Source: Candidatus Omnitrophota bacterium (GTDB lineage Bacteria; Omnitrophota; Gorgyraeia; Aquiviventales; Aquiviventaceae). From it: a stretch of 41,986 nucleotides of DNA. Below the pieces are notes generated by a model that was not told the DNA's origin, did not search any database, and saw only the letters and a program-made list of their open reading frames with translations. Below, piece after piece: positions 8,206 to 15,862 of the stretch. Position 1 is the stretch's first letter, and each line of letters opens with the position of its first letter. The stretch covers positions 1 to 41,986 of the forward strand of contig JACPTX010000040.1 in assembly GCA_016192545.1 (NCBI GenBank). The letters are read 5' to 3'. Position numbers and translations under genes: made by a program.

Positions 8206-10173
8206 TTAAAGGAGACGGGCGACCGCGTCGCGGACCGCGGCGTAGGTCTCAAGGCGCCGGGCCGGGGTCTTGGCCGAGAGGCACCGGCGGATCGCATGGC
8301 CGACTTCCGGAAGGGGATGGTGGTGGACGTAGCCCTGCGCGGCGAGCTCGTCAATGAACCGCCGCGCCTTCGTACCGCCGGCACCCCGACGACCGTCGGG
8401 GGGGCGGCGGGGCGGCTCGACCACGACGACGGGCCGCCCGCTGGCGCACGCCTCCGAGAGCATGGACACGCTCTCCCCGGTCACCACGACGACGCGCGCC
8501 CATCCCAGGATCCCGGCCATGGTGCCGTTGAGCGCGTCGCGGCCGGCCAGGAGCAAGAGCGGGCAGCGCGGATGACTGCCGAGCCGGTCGGACAAATACT
8601 GCTCCACCGCCGGCTGCGTGCGGCGCGACGTGGTCACCAGGCACACGCCGTCCGCGTCGTCGCAGACCGCGAGCACCTGCCGCATCAGCGTCTCGGCGAA
8701 GCCGGTGGTCAGCTCGTAGGCGTCCGTATCCCCGCCGATCAGCACGGCGATGACCGGGCGCTCAGGCGCCACGGCGATCGAAGGGCGGAAGCGCGGATGC
8801 GCGGTCAGTTGGCGGCGCGCGGCCTCGAGCTCCTCGTCGCTGGAGACGCTGAGCGCGCCCAGCGTCCGCACGACGTTGCGGCGGCTGGGAATGCGGTCAT
8901 GCGCCGGCACCAGCGCCAGCGTGAAGCGCCTCAGCGGGATGGGGCTGGGGTTCATGATGACGATGGATTTGGCGCGGTTGTCGGCCGACAGCAGGACGTT
9001 GACCGGCGCGGTCGAGGCCCCGCAGGAGATGATGAGGTCGGCGTAGGCGCCGGCCGCTTGGCGGAAACACGCCGGCTCCAGCGCGAGGCGCAGGCACGTC
9101 AGGGGGGCGAGGCGCGGCAGGCACCACGCCCAGGCCAGCGCCAGGCCGCGGGCGAGCGGATGGCGGTACCGCACCTCGATGACCTCCTCCGTGAGGAATG
9201 AGGAATGCTCGTGCATCGCCCGCAGGACGGTCAGCGACTGTTTCACGTGGCCGAGCTTGCCGTCGCTGAGGATGAGCGCGCGGCGCGCCGGCGTGCGCTT
9301 CCAGCGTTTGTGCATCCACAGCCACTGGGCCGGGTCCTCCTCGACGTGGCGTCCCAAGATCTGGGCGAACCGCTCGATCCCCCACCGGATGACCTCGTCT
9401 TTGCCGCCGGTCGTCTGCGCCAGGTCAATCGGCGGCTCCACCACCAGGCGATGGAACGGGCCCTGCACGCGGTGGATGAACGCCGGCACGATCAGCGCGC
9501 GGGCGGCCTGCGCCAGCTCAAACGGCCCGGTCGTAAACAGCGCGGGCCTGCCGAAGAAGTCCACGAAGATCCCCTGCCGGCTCGACTGATCCCCGACGAT
9601 GCCGACCGGCTCCCGCTGCTCAAGCGCCTGCACCAACTTGCGCAGCGCCCCGCCCTTGTGGACGATCCGGCAGCCCTTCGACTCCCGGGAGGCCACGAGC
9701 ATCCGGTACAGCTTCGGGAATTTGTCCTGCGCGCGGGCCAGCGCCGTGACCGGATGGCCTTTGAGCGCGGCGACAATCGGGCACAGCTCCCAGTTGCCGA
9801 AATGTCCGGTCAGCACGATGACCGGCCGCCCGGAGGCGACCGCGTCGTCGAAATACCGCTCATCCACGACGTGAACGTAGCGGTCCATGTAGGCCCGATC
9901 CACCGCCGAAAGGCGCAGCATCTCGACGAACCCGGCGCCGAGGTTCCCGAAGACGCGGCGGACGACCCGCCGGGCCTGCGGCGGCGTCAGGCGCTCGCCG
10001 AAGGCGGCCTTCAGGTTCAGGTAGCCGATCCGCGCGCGCTTGGGCTGGAGATAGTACGCCAGCCGCCCCAGGGCCGTGCCGATCCACACGGCCGTTGAGG
10101 GCGGCAGCGCGCAGAACAGCGCGCCGGAGCCCTTAACGAACGCGCACGCCAGCCAGTCGAGCATCCAGCTCAT
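8206..10173 (-). CDS. LpxL-type acyltransferase fused to ELM1-like domain
   Basis: Residues 1-300 are a lipid A late acyltransferase: an N-terminal hydrophobic anchor, the catalytic HFGNWE motif (H124, E129) and the second block GIVGDQSSRQGIFVDFFG. Residues 300-655 match the ELM1/DUF1022 family (ALILSDGKLGHVKQS; IISCGASTAPVNVLL; MNPSPIPLRRFTLALVPAHDRI; VLIGGDTDAYELT; VTGESVSMLSEACASGRPVVVVE), a GT-B-like fold of uncertain activity. Normal LpxL has about 300 residues, so this is a two-domain fusion. The start overlaps the end of lpxK by 41 bases. A GC-rich hairpin at 8384-8401 encodes PPRRPPDGRRGAGG near the C-terminus, a likely insertion. The first domain should acylate Kdo-lipid A at the inner membrane. 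Confidence 0.88.
   Translation of the reverse strand: MSWMLDWLACAFVKGSGALFCALPPSTAVWIGTALGRLAYYLQPKRARIGYLNLKAAFGERLTPPQARRVVRRVFGNLGAGFVEMLRLSAVDRAYMDRYVHVVDERYFDDAVASGRPVIVLTGHFGNWELCPIVAALKGHPVTALARAQDKFPKLYRMLVASRESKGCRIVHKGGALRKLVQALEQREPVGIVGDQSSRQGIFVDFFGRPALFTTGPFELAQAARALIVPAFIHRVQGPFHRLVVEPPIDLAQTTGGKDEVIRWGIERFAQILGRHVEEDPAQWLWMHKRWKRTPARRALILSDGKLGHVKQSLTVLRAMHEHSSFLTEEVIEVRYRHPLARGLALAWAWCLPRLAPLTCLRLALEPACFRQAAGAYADLIISCGASTAPVNVLLSADNRAKSIVIMNPSPIPLRRFTLALVPAHDRIPSRRNVVRTLGALSVSSDEELEAARRQLTAHPRFRPSIAVAPERPVIAVLIGGDTDAYELTTGFAETLMRQVLAVCDDADGVCLVTTSRRTQPAVEQYLSDRLGSHPRCPLLLLAGRDALNGTMAGILGWARVVVVTGESVSMLSEACASGRPVVVVEPPRRPPDGRRGAGGTKARRFIDELAAQGYVHHHPLPEVGHAIRRCLSAKTPARRLETYAAVRDAVARLL
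8384..8401. repeat. Short GC-rich hairpin in LpxL-ELM1 gene
   Basis: Seven-base arms CCCCGAC (8384-8390) and GTCGGGG (8395-8401) flank a four-base loop. The stretch is translated as part of a Pro/Gly/Arg-rich insert in the ELM1-like domain. Confidence 0.55.
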
Positions 10174-11302
10174 CTTCCCCGCTCAACATCCGCAGACGAA
10201 TCCTCAGCACCCAGACGGGCACGCCGCCGGCCGCCGCTTCATCCCGGAAGGGCTGCAGGCGGATGATGTCTTTTTCCGTCGTGACCACGGCGTGCGCGCC
10301 GCAGGCCCCTGCGGTGCGCAGGAGATCCGCCCACTCCGGCCGCTGATACCGGTGGTGATCCGGGTATCTCGCATGGGACGACACCGAGGCCCCCATTCGG
10401 ATCAGCGTCTGCTCGAAGCCCTCCGGATCGCCGATGGACGACAGGAGCGCGATCCGGCGGCCGTTCACGCGCTCAAGCGGCACGGCGTCGTCCGTGCGCC
10501 AGTCCCGCACGCCCTCCGGTTCATGGACCGCCGTCGCAATCAGCGCCTGCGGAGCGAACCGCCTGAGCTGTTCCTGCAGCACGGCGACCCTCTCCAGCGA
10601 CTGGTCGGCCTTGGTGATCAGCACGACATCCGCGCGCGACAACGACTCCAGCGGCTCCCGCATCGGCCCGCGCGGCAGCAAGGGCCAGCCGCCCAGCGGC
10701 ATCCGGGCGTTCACCAGCACGATCTCGCAATCCCGCGCGAGCCGCCGGTATTGGAACCCGTCGTCCAGGATCACGGCATCCGCCTGGAAGGCTTCGCACG
10801 CCTGCCGGCCGGTCACCTCCCGCCGGCGTCCGACCAGGACGGGGACCCCAGGCAATCGCGAGGCCAGCAGCGCCGGCTCATCCGGCAGGCCCCCCCACCG
10901 ATGACGGTGGGGGGGCAGGTCGTCGCGGTCAGCGACGGTCTGGCCGTTCAGCAGGAGCCGTCCCTGCTCGGCCAGCAGCCAGTAGGGTTGTCCGGTCCGT
11001 CCGCCGTAGCCCCGCGACAGGATGCAGACCCGCCGGTCCTTCGCGGTCAGGCGGGACGCCAGGTACTCGACGCAGGCGGTCTTGCCGGTGCCGCCGACCG
11101 AGAGGTTCCCGACGCTGATCACCGGGCGGGGCAGGCGCGCCTGCCGCAGCCAGGCCCGGTCATAGGCCCGGTTGCGCCATCGCACGGCGGCGCCGTACAC
11201 CCACACGCCGCCCCGGAGCGCGTTGTCGAGGAGATGGTCCGAGAAGGACTGAGGCGGGGTAAGGGTCAGGCGCCACCACGTATCGTGGAGGGACCGCCAC
11301 AT
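10133..11302 (-). CDS. lpxK: Tetraacyldisaccharide 4'-kinase LpxK
   Basis: LpxK phosphorylates the 4' position of the lipid A disaccharide at the inner membrane. The protein (389 aa) has the family P-loop SVGNLSVGGTGKT near residues 64-76, the LSRGYGG motif that follows it and DDGFQYRRLARDCEIVLVNA in the middle. It is somewhat longer than the usual 320-350 residues. Part of the excess is a stretch after NGQTVADRDD (LPPHRHRWGGLPDEP) encoded by a perfect 11-bp-arm hairpin at 10890-10915; family members normally go more directly into GDEP. ATG 11302 is chosen over the adjacent GTG 11305. It lies 12 bases after waaA and overlaps the acyltransferase gene. Confidence 0.93.
   Translation of the reverse strand: MWRSLHDTWWRLTLTPPQSFSDHLLDNALRGGVWVYGAAVRWRNRAYDRAWLRQARLPRPVISVGNLSVGGTGKTACVEYLASRLTAKDRRVCILSRGYGGRTGQPYWLLAEQGRLLLNGQTVADRDDLPPHRHRWGGLPDEPALLASRLPGVPVLVGRRREVTGRQACEAFQADAVILDDGFQYRRLARDCEIVLVNARMPLGGWPLLPRGPMREPLESLSRADVVLITKADQSLERVAVLQEQLRRFAPQALIATAVHEPEGVRDWRTDDAVPLERVNGRRIALLSSIGDPEGFEQTLIRMGASVSSHARYPDHHRYQRPEWADLLRTAGACGAHAVVTTEKDIIRLQPFRDEAAAGGVPVWVLRIRLRMLSGEDELDARLAGVRVR
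10890..10915. repeat. Hairpin insertion in lpxK
   Basis: Perfect 11-base arms (CCCCCCCACCG / CGGTGGGGGGG) surround the loop ATGA. It is translated in frame inside LpxK just before the conserved DEP segment. Confidence 0.7.
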
Positions 11303-11314
11303 CACCCCCCTATT

Positions 11315-12607
11315 CTACGTCGTCGAGGAGGGAGTGTCTAGAACCCCGTGGAGGGCGTCGAGGGTGCGGCGGCTGGTGCCGCCCAGGCGCTCCACCAGGG
11401 CCTGGGCGCGCGCGCCCATGAGGCTGGCGTCTTCGCGGCTGTCGAGCAAGGCCTGAAGGGCCGGGGTCAGTTCCGAGGCGTCCCGAAGCTGCCGGGCCGC
11501 CTGGTGGGCCAGGAGCTGCTGCACGATCTCCGCGAAATTCTCCATGGACGGTCCGAAGACCACCGGCTTGCCGAGGCTGGCCGGCTCAATCGGGTTCTGG
11601 CCCCCGTGAGGGATGAGACTGCCACCGACGAAGACGACGCTGGCCAGCCCGTAATAGAGCGGCAGCTGCCCCATCGTATCCACCAGGGCGACGTCCCACT
11701 CGGCCCCTCCGGCCAGCGATGACACGCGCCCTCCGCGCAACCCGCGCCCGCGGAGCAGCTCTTCGAGCTCGCCGGTCCGTTCCACATGGCGGGGGGCGAG
11801 GATGAGCTTCGCGCGAGGCTGCTGCCCGCGGATACGCGCAAATGCCTCCAACAGCGCGGCCTCTTCCCCGCGATGGGTGCTGCCGGCCACAATCAGCGGA
11901 TTGTCCTCCTTCACGCCGAGCGTCGAGGCCGCCTGCTGGAGCGCGGCCAGGTCCGGACGGCTCATGAGGCTCGCGTCCCATTTCAGGCTGCCGAGGACGT
12001 GGACCCGCGAGGGAGGCGCCCCCATGCGCGTGATGCGTTCGGCATCCGCGTCGGTCTGCATGAAGAACCGATCCACCTGCGCCAGGAGCGGGACCATCCA
12101 TCGGCGGACCTTCAGGTACCGCCGGAACGCCCGCTCCGAGACCCGGCCGTTCACGACGACCACCGGCACCCCCTCCTGCCGGGCCAACCGGATCAGGGTG
12201 GGCCACAGCTCGGATTCGACCAGGACCAGCAGACGCGGACGGATCAGGCGCAGCGCCCGGGAGACGGTCGCGCGGAAATCAAACGGGGCGAACATCGCAG
12301 CACCGTCGTCGCCCATCAGCTTGGAGGCCACCTCAAAGCCTGCCGGGGTCACCGTGGACAAGACGAGCGGAGGGCGGCGGGCCTCCTCCAGCATGAGGCG
12401 GATCAGCGGCTGCGCGGCGATCACCTCGCCGACGCTGACTGCGTGCACCCAGACGGCGCCGCCGGAGGCCAGCGGCCGGCGGACGGCCTCCGGATAGCGG
12501 CCCAGGCGCATCGTCCATCCCCGGTGCGGCAGCCGCCCGCGCCACACCGCCTTCGGGATGTAGAGGAGCAACCCGATGAACAGCAACACCTCGTAGAGAA
12601 TCCACAT
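11315..12607 (-). CDS. waaA: 3-deoxy-D-manno-octulosonic acid transferase (Kdo transferase)
   Basis: WaaA adds Kdo to lipid IVA on the inner face of the inner membrane. The 430-residue product begins with a membrane helix (MWILYEVLLFIGLLLYIP), followed by the signature AVWVHAVSVGEVIAAQPL with the catalytic glutamate E61. Further family blocks are VESELWPTLIRLARQ, VNGRVSERAFRRY, VLGSLKWD, VAGSTHRGEEAALLEAF and GGSLIPHGGQNPIEPA. The frame is open 69 codons further upstream into xerC, but ATG 12607 fits the membrane anchor and starts one base after the xerC stop. One or more Kdo units may be added; the number is not predictable. Confidence 0.95.
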   Translation of the reverse strand: MWILYEVLLFIGLLLYIPKAVWRGRLPHRGWTMRLGRYPEAVRRPLASGGAVWVHAVSVGEVIAAQPLIRLMLEEARRPPLVLSTVTPAGFEVASKLMGDDGAAMFAPFDFRATVSRALRLIRPRLLVLVESELWPTLIRLARQEGVPVVVVNGRVSERAFRRYLKVRRWMVPLLAQVDRFFMQTDADAERITRMGAPPSRVHVLGSLKWDASLMSRPDLAALQQAASTLGVKEDNPLIVAGSTHRGEEAALLEAFARIRGQQPRAKLILAPRHVERTGELEELLRGRGLRGGRVSSLAGGAEWDVALVDTMGQLPLYYGLASVVFVGGSLIPHGGQNPIEPASLGKPVVFGPSMENFAEIVQQLLAHQAARQLRDASELTPALQALLDSREDASLMGARAQALVERLGGTSRRTLDALHGVLDTPSSTT

Positions 12608-12608
12608 G

Positions 12609-13376
12609 CTAGGCGCGGGGGTGCGCCTGGTCGTACACCTTCTTGAGGCGCTGCGGGGTGACGTGCGTGTAGATTTGCGTCGTCGAGAGGCTCCGGTGCC
12701 CGAGGAGCTCCTGCACGCTGCGCAGGTCCGCCCCGCGGTCCAGCAGATGCGTCGCGAACGTATGCCGCAGGCTGTGCGGGCTGATCGCCATGGGAAGCTG
12801 GGCGGCTTTCGCATACCGCTGCAACAACCGGTCCACCTGGCGGACCGTCAGGCGGCTGAGCTTCTGGCTCACGAACAGCGCGTACGGCACTTTCAGCTTC
12901 TTGTCCTTGGGCCGCGCGGCCAGATACCGGCGGATCGCCTGCAGCGCGGTGGTGCCGATGGGGCACAGCCGCTCGCGCTTGCCCTTCCCTCGGACGATGA
13001 CCGTGCCGGAAATCTCATCCAGGTCTTCGAGGTTCAGCCCCGTCAGCTCGCTCACCCGGATGCCGGTCGAATAGAGCGTCTCGAGGAGCGCGCGGTCCCG
13101 CAGGCCCTGCCACGTGCCCGCGGCGGGCGCCTCGAGGAGCCGGCGCGTCTGGCTCTCGTCGAGAAACGTCGGCAGGCGCCGCTCCATGCGCGGGGTGGGC
13201 ACCACCGCCGCCGGGTTCTGTTTCAACACCCCCTCCCGGCAGCAGAACCGGAAGAAACTGCGCACGCACGACAGCCGGCGGGCGATGGTGCGCTTCGCGT
13301 AGCCCTTGGTGCTTTCCTCGGCCAGAAACCGCCGCACGTCGAGGGGCGTGATCGTGCGCACATTCGTGCGCCCCAC
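12609..13376 (-). CDS. xerC: Tyrosine recombinase XerC, start unresolved
   Basis: XerC-type recombinases resolve chromosome dimers. All catalytic residues are visible: Arg in GIRVSELTGL, Lys in VRGKGKRERL, HSLRHTFATHL, the second His in LLGHRSL and the nucleophile Tyr in TTQIYTHV. From the first usable start (GTG 13376) the protein has 255 residues, short for the family (about 295). The same frame continues upstream with clear XerC N-terminal sequence (AVQRFLHYLAVERNASDYTR, then RRNYRDDLARFFRC) to about 13475, but there is no ATG, GTG or TTG before it runs back into topA. Either a rare start codon is used or a base is missing or extra near the seven-G run at 13477-13483. Confidence 0.88.
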   Translation of the reverse strand: MGRTNVRTITPLDVRRFLAEESTKGYAKRTIARRLSCVRSFFRFCCREGVLKQNPAAVVPTPRMERRLPTFLDESQTRRLLEAPAAGTWQGLRDRALLETLYSTGIRVSELTGLNLEDLDEISGTVIVRGKGKRERLCPIGTTALQAIRRYLAARPKDKKLKVPYALFVSQKLSRLTVRQVDRLLQRYAKAAQLPMAISPHSLRHTFATHLLDRGADLRSVQELLGHRSLSTTQIYTHVTPQRLKKVYDQAHPRA

Positions 13377-13494
13377 GCAGCGGAAAAACCTGGCCAGGTC
13401 GTCGCGGTAGTTGCGCCGCGTGTAGTCCGAGGCGTTGCGCTCGACGGCGAGATAATGCAGGAACCGCTGAACGGCCGGGGGGGCGCTCGTGGGG

Positions 13495-15597
13495 TTACCC
13501 GGGCGGTTCCTGTTTCGGCAAGCGGCGCGTCGTGTAGGTGCAGGCCGGGTACTTCGAGCAGCCGTAGAAGTGGCGCCCGCGGGCGCGGCGCTCCACGAGC
13601 TCCCCGCCGCAGCCCGGCTGGGGGCAGGCCACGCCGGTCGGCACGGGGCGCGCGTTCTTGCATTCCGGGTAGCCGGAACAACTCAGGAACTCGCCGAACC
13701 GCCCCCACTTGATGACCATGGGCTTGCCGCATTTCTCGCAGCGGTAGTCCGTCGGCACCACCTCGCGCTTGACCTCGCGCATCTGCTCCTGGGCCACGGC
13801 CACCCGGGAGGAAAACGGCGTGTAGAAGTGCCGGACCACTTGGACCCACGGCAGATGCCCTTCTTCAACCCGGTCCAATTCTCCTTCCATCGCCGCGGTG
13901 AACTTGAGGTCCATCACCTCCGGGAAGTGCTCGATGAGCAGCTCGGTCACGATGCGGCCCAGCCTGGTCGGCACGAGGCTGCCGCCCGTCCGGCGGACGT
14001 AGTCGCGCTCGACGATGGTCTGGATGATCGGCGCGTAGGTGCTCGGCCGCCCGATGCCGTCCTCCTCCAGCGCCTTGACCAGCGAGGCGTCCGTGTAGCG
14101 CCGCGGGGGCTTCGTGAAGTGCTGGCTCGGCGTGCAGCCGAGCAGCGTGAGGGCATCGCCCTTGGCCAGCGGCGGCAGGACGCCTTCCGGCGGGACGTCC
14201 TCGTCGCGCGGCGGCTCCTCGACGTCCCGATAGACCGCGGTCCATCCCGCGAAGAGATTCGTGCGGCCGTTCGCCTTCAACTGATAGGGCCCGGCGGCGA
14301 CCGCGACGCTCACGACCCGGTCCACCGCATCGGCCATCTGGCTGGCCACGAACCGCTGCCAGATGAGCTGATAGAGCGCCCACTGATCCTCGGTGAGGGA
14401 GGGCTTGAGCGAGTCGGGCGTGCGGGCGACGCTCGTCGGACGGACCGCCTCATGCGCCTCCTGCGCGGTCTTTTTGGATTTGTAGACCCGCGGCTCATCC
14501 GGCAGGGAGCGTGTCCCGAACCGGCCGGGGATGAAGCGGCGCACGGCGGCCAGCGCCTCGTGGGCGACGCGCACCGAATCGGTGCGCATGTAGGTGATCA
14601 GGCCGGCCGGGCCCGGCTCGCCGATCTCCAGCCCTTCGTAGAGCTCCTGCGCGATGCGCATCGTCTTGGCCGAGGAGTACCCGAGTTGATTGAAGGCCGC
14701 CTGCTGCAGGGTGCTCGTCGTGAAGGGCGGCTTGGGATAGTGCCTCTGCTCCTTCTCCTCGACGCCGGCGACGGCAAACGCCTGCTGGTTCAGCTCCGCG
14801 GCGAGCCGCTCGGCGTCGGCCTTCGTCCGCACGTCGAGTTTCTTGTCCTTGACCCGCTCGACCCTGGCCGTGAAGGCCGGCTCCACGCCGGGCTTCTGCA
14901 GCTTGGCCTCGATCGTCCAGTACTCCTGGGGCGTGAAGGCCTCGATCTCCTTCTCGCGGTCGACGAGGAGGCGCAGCGCCACCGACTGCACGCGCCCCGC
15001 GGACAGCCCCCGGCCGACTTTCTTCCACAGCAGGGGCGAGAGCGAATACCCGACCAGCCGGTCGAGGATGCGCCGGGCCTGCTGGGCATCCACCTTTTTC
15101 AGGTCGATCTCGCCCGGGTGCTTCAGCGCCGCCTTCACCGCGTCGGGCGTGATTTCATGGAAGCTGATGCGGAAGATTTTGCGGCCTGCCCCGCCCGCTG
15201 ATCGGTTGTGGGCGGGGCCGTCGCGCCGGCCCGCCGGCGCTTTCGCCTTTTTGACCGTGGCGTTCGGGGCGGCCTTCTTGGCTTGCTTGGCGTCATCCTC
15301 GCGCAGCAGATTGGCCAGATGCCAGCTGATGGCCTCCCCCTCCCGGTCCGGGTCGGGCGCGAGGTAGACCGCGTCCTTGCCGCGCGCCTCCTCGGTGAGC
15401 TGCTTGGCGATCTTCATCCGCTTGCGGATCACGATGTAGTGCGGCTCGAAATTCCGCTCGACATCCACCCCCAGGGTGCTGGAGGGCAAATCGACCAGGT
15501 GCCCCATCGAGGAGGTGACCTCGAAATCTTTCCCCAGGATTTTGTTGATGGTCCTCGCTTTGGCGGGCGACTCGACGATGACCAGCTTCTTCGCCAT
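13495..15597 (-). CDS. topA: DNA topoisomerase I
   Basis: TopA relaxes negative supercoils. The chain (700 aa) has an N-terminal Toprim domain (VIVESPAKARTINKIL; acidic cluster APDPDREGEAISWH), the catalytic tyrosine in GLITYMRTDS (about residue 336) and two C-terminal four-cysteine zinc ribbons (CEKCGKPM...CSGYPEC; CPQPGCGG...CSKYPAC). A GGAGG sequence six bases before ATG 15597 favours that start over the adjacent GTG 15600; the ATG shares bases with the thiS stop (TGATG). Residues about 120-138 contain KAPAGRRDGPAHNRSAGGAG, encoded by a hairpin at 15188-15218 and extra relative to the family Toprim domain. Confidence 0.96.
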   Translation of the reverse strand: MAKKLVIVESPAKARTINKILGKDFEVTSSMGHLVDLPSSTLGVDVERNFEPHYIVIRKRMKIAKQLTEEARGKDAVYLAPDPDREGEAISWHLANLLREDDAKQAKKAAPNATVKKAKAPAGRRDGPAHNRSAGGAGRKIFRISFHEITPDAVKAALKHPGEIDLKKVDAQQARRILDRLVGYSLSPLLWKKVGRGLSAGRVQSVALRLLVDREKEIEAFTPQEYWTIEAKLQKPGVEPAFTARVERVKDKKLDVRTKADAERLAAELNQQAFAVAGVEEKEQRHYPKPPFTTSTLQQAAFNQLGYSSAKTMRIAQELYEGLEIGEPGPAGLITYMRTDSVRVAHEALAAVRRFIPGRFGTRSLPDEPRVYKSKKTAQEAHEAVRPTSVARTPDSLKPSLTEDQWALYQLIWQRFVASQMADAVDRVVSVAVAAGPYQLKANGRTNLFAGWTAVYRDVEEPPRDEDVPPEGVLPPLAKGDALTLLGCTPSQHFTKPPRRYTDASLVKALEEDGIGRPSTYAPIIQTIVERDYVRRTGGSLVPTRLGRIVTELLIEHFPEVMDLKFTAAMEGELDRVEEGHLPWVQVVRHFYTPFSSRVAVAQEQMREVKREVVPTDYRCEKCGKPMVIKWGRFGEFLSCSGYPECKNARPVPTGVACPQPGCGGELVERRARGRHFYGCSKYPACTYTTRRLPKQEPPG
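15188..15218. repeat. GC-rich hairpin insertion in topA
   Basis: Perfect nine-base arms GCCCCGCCC (15188-15196) and GGGCGGGGC (15210-15218) lie in frame inside the Toprim domain. The arms resemble those of the cysS insertion at 41621-41650 (CCCCGCC / GGCGGGG), suggesting one family. Confidence 0.7.
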
Positions 15598-15800
15598 CAC
15601 GCGCCTCCGCCGACGAAATGGACGATCTCGACCTGATCCCCAGCCTTCAGGACGGTGGCGGGCAGCTGCTCCCGCTTGAGGATCGTCAGGTTCACTTCCA
15701 CCACGACGCGCTCCGGCCTGACCTGCAGCCGGTCGAGCAGCCCCGCGGCGGTCAGGCCGTCCGCAAGCTGCATGGGTTTGCCATTGACCATAACGTCCAT
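15597..15800 (-). CDS. thiS: Sulfur carrier protein ThiS-like, ends Gly-Gly-Gly-Ala
   Basis: A 67-residue ubiquitin-fold protein of the ThiS/MoaD superfamily: MVNGKPMQLADGLTAAGLLD start, VVVEVNLTILKREQ in the middle and GDQVEIVHFVGGGA at the end. ThiS proteins carry a thiocarboxylate on a C-terminal Gly-Gly for thiazole synthesis. Here one alanine follows the glycines, so the terminus would need trimming before activation, as described for the HcyS carrier of Wolinella. It is between dprA and topA, overlapping topA, and no thiG or thiF is in the window; thiL is 19 kb away. Thiazole synthesis or another sulfur-transfer pathway are both possible. Confidence 0.85.
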   Translation of the reverse strand: MDVMVNGKPMQLADGLTAAGLLDRLQVRPERVVVEVNLTILKREQLPATVLKAGDQVEIVHFVGGGA

Positions 15801-15820
15801 TCGGATGGGATCACGCAGAG

Positions 15821-15862
15821 ATGGGGTCAGACCCCGTCAGTCTTGAGGGGTCTGACCCCCTC
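15821..15862. repeat. GGGGTC palindrome pair, copy 2
   Basis: GGGGTCAGACCCC at 15823-15835 and GGGGTCTGACCCC at 15847-15859. It forms the last codons of dprA (EGVRPLKTDGV) and supplies its TGA stop at 15829-15827. It lies just upstream of thiS. Confidence 0.9.

Noticed and set aside
8185-9201. Long plus-strand open frames (for example 8185-9201, 2722-4161, 25187-26920)
   Set aside because: They are antisense to clearly coding minus-strand genes, are rich in Arg/Gly/His as expected from reverse-complemented GC-rich codons, and contain no recognisable motif.
12608-12814. Upstream extension of waaA into xerC
   Set aside because: The extra 69 residues are antifamily Arg/Ser-rich sequence; ATG 12607 begins the expected membrane anchor.
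13223-13849. A 208-residue frame overlapping topA and xerC
   Set aside because: It is the third frame across two real genes and has no family features.
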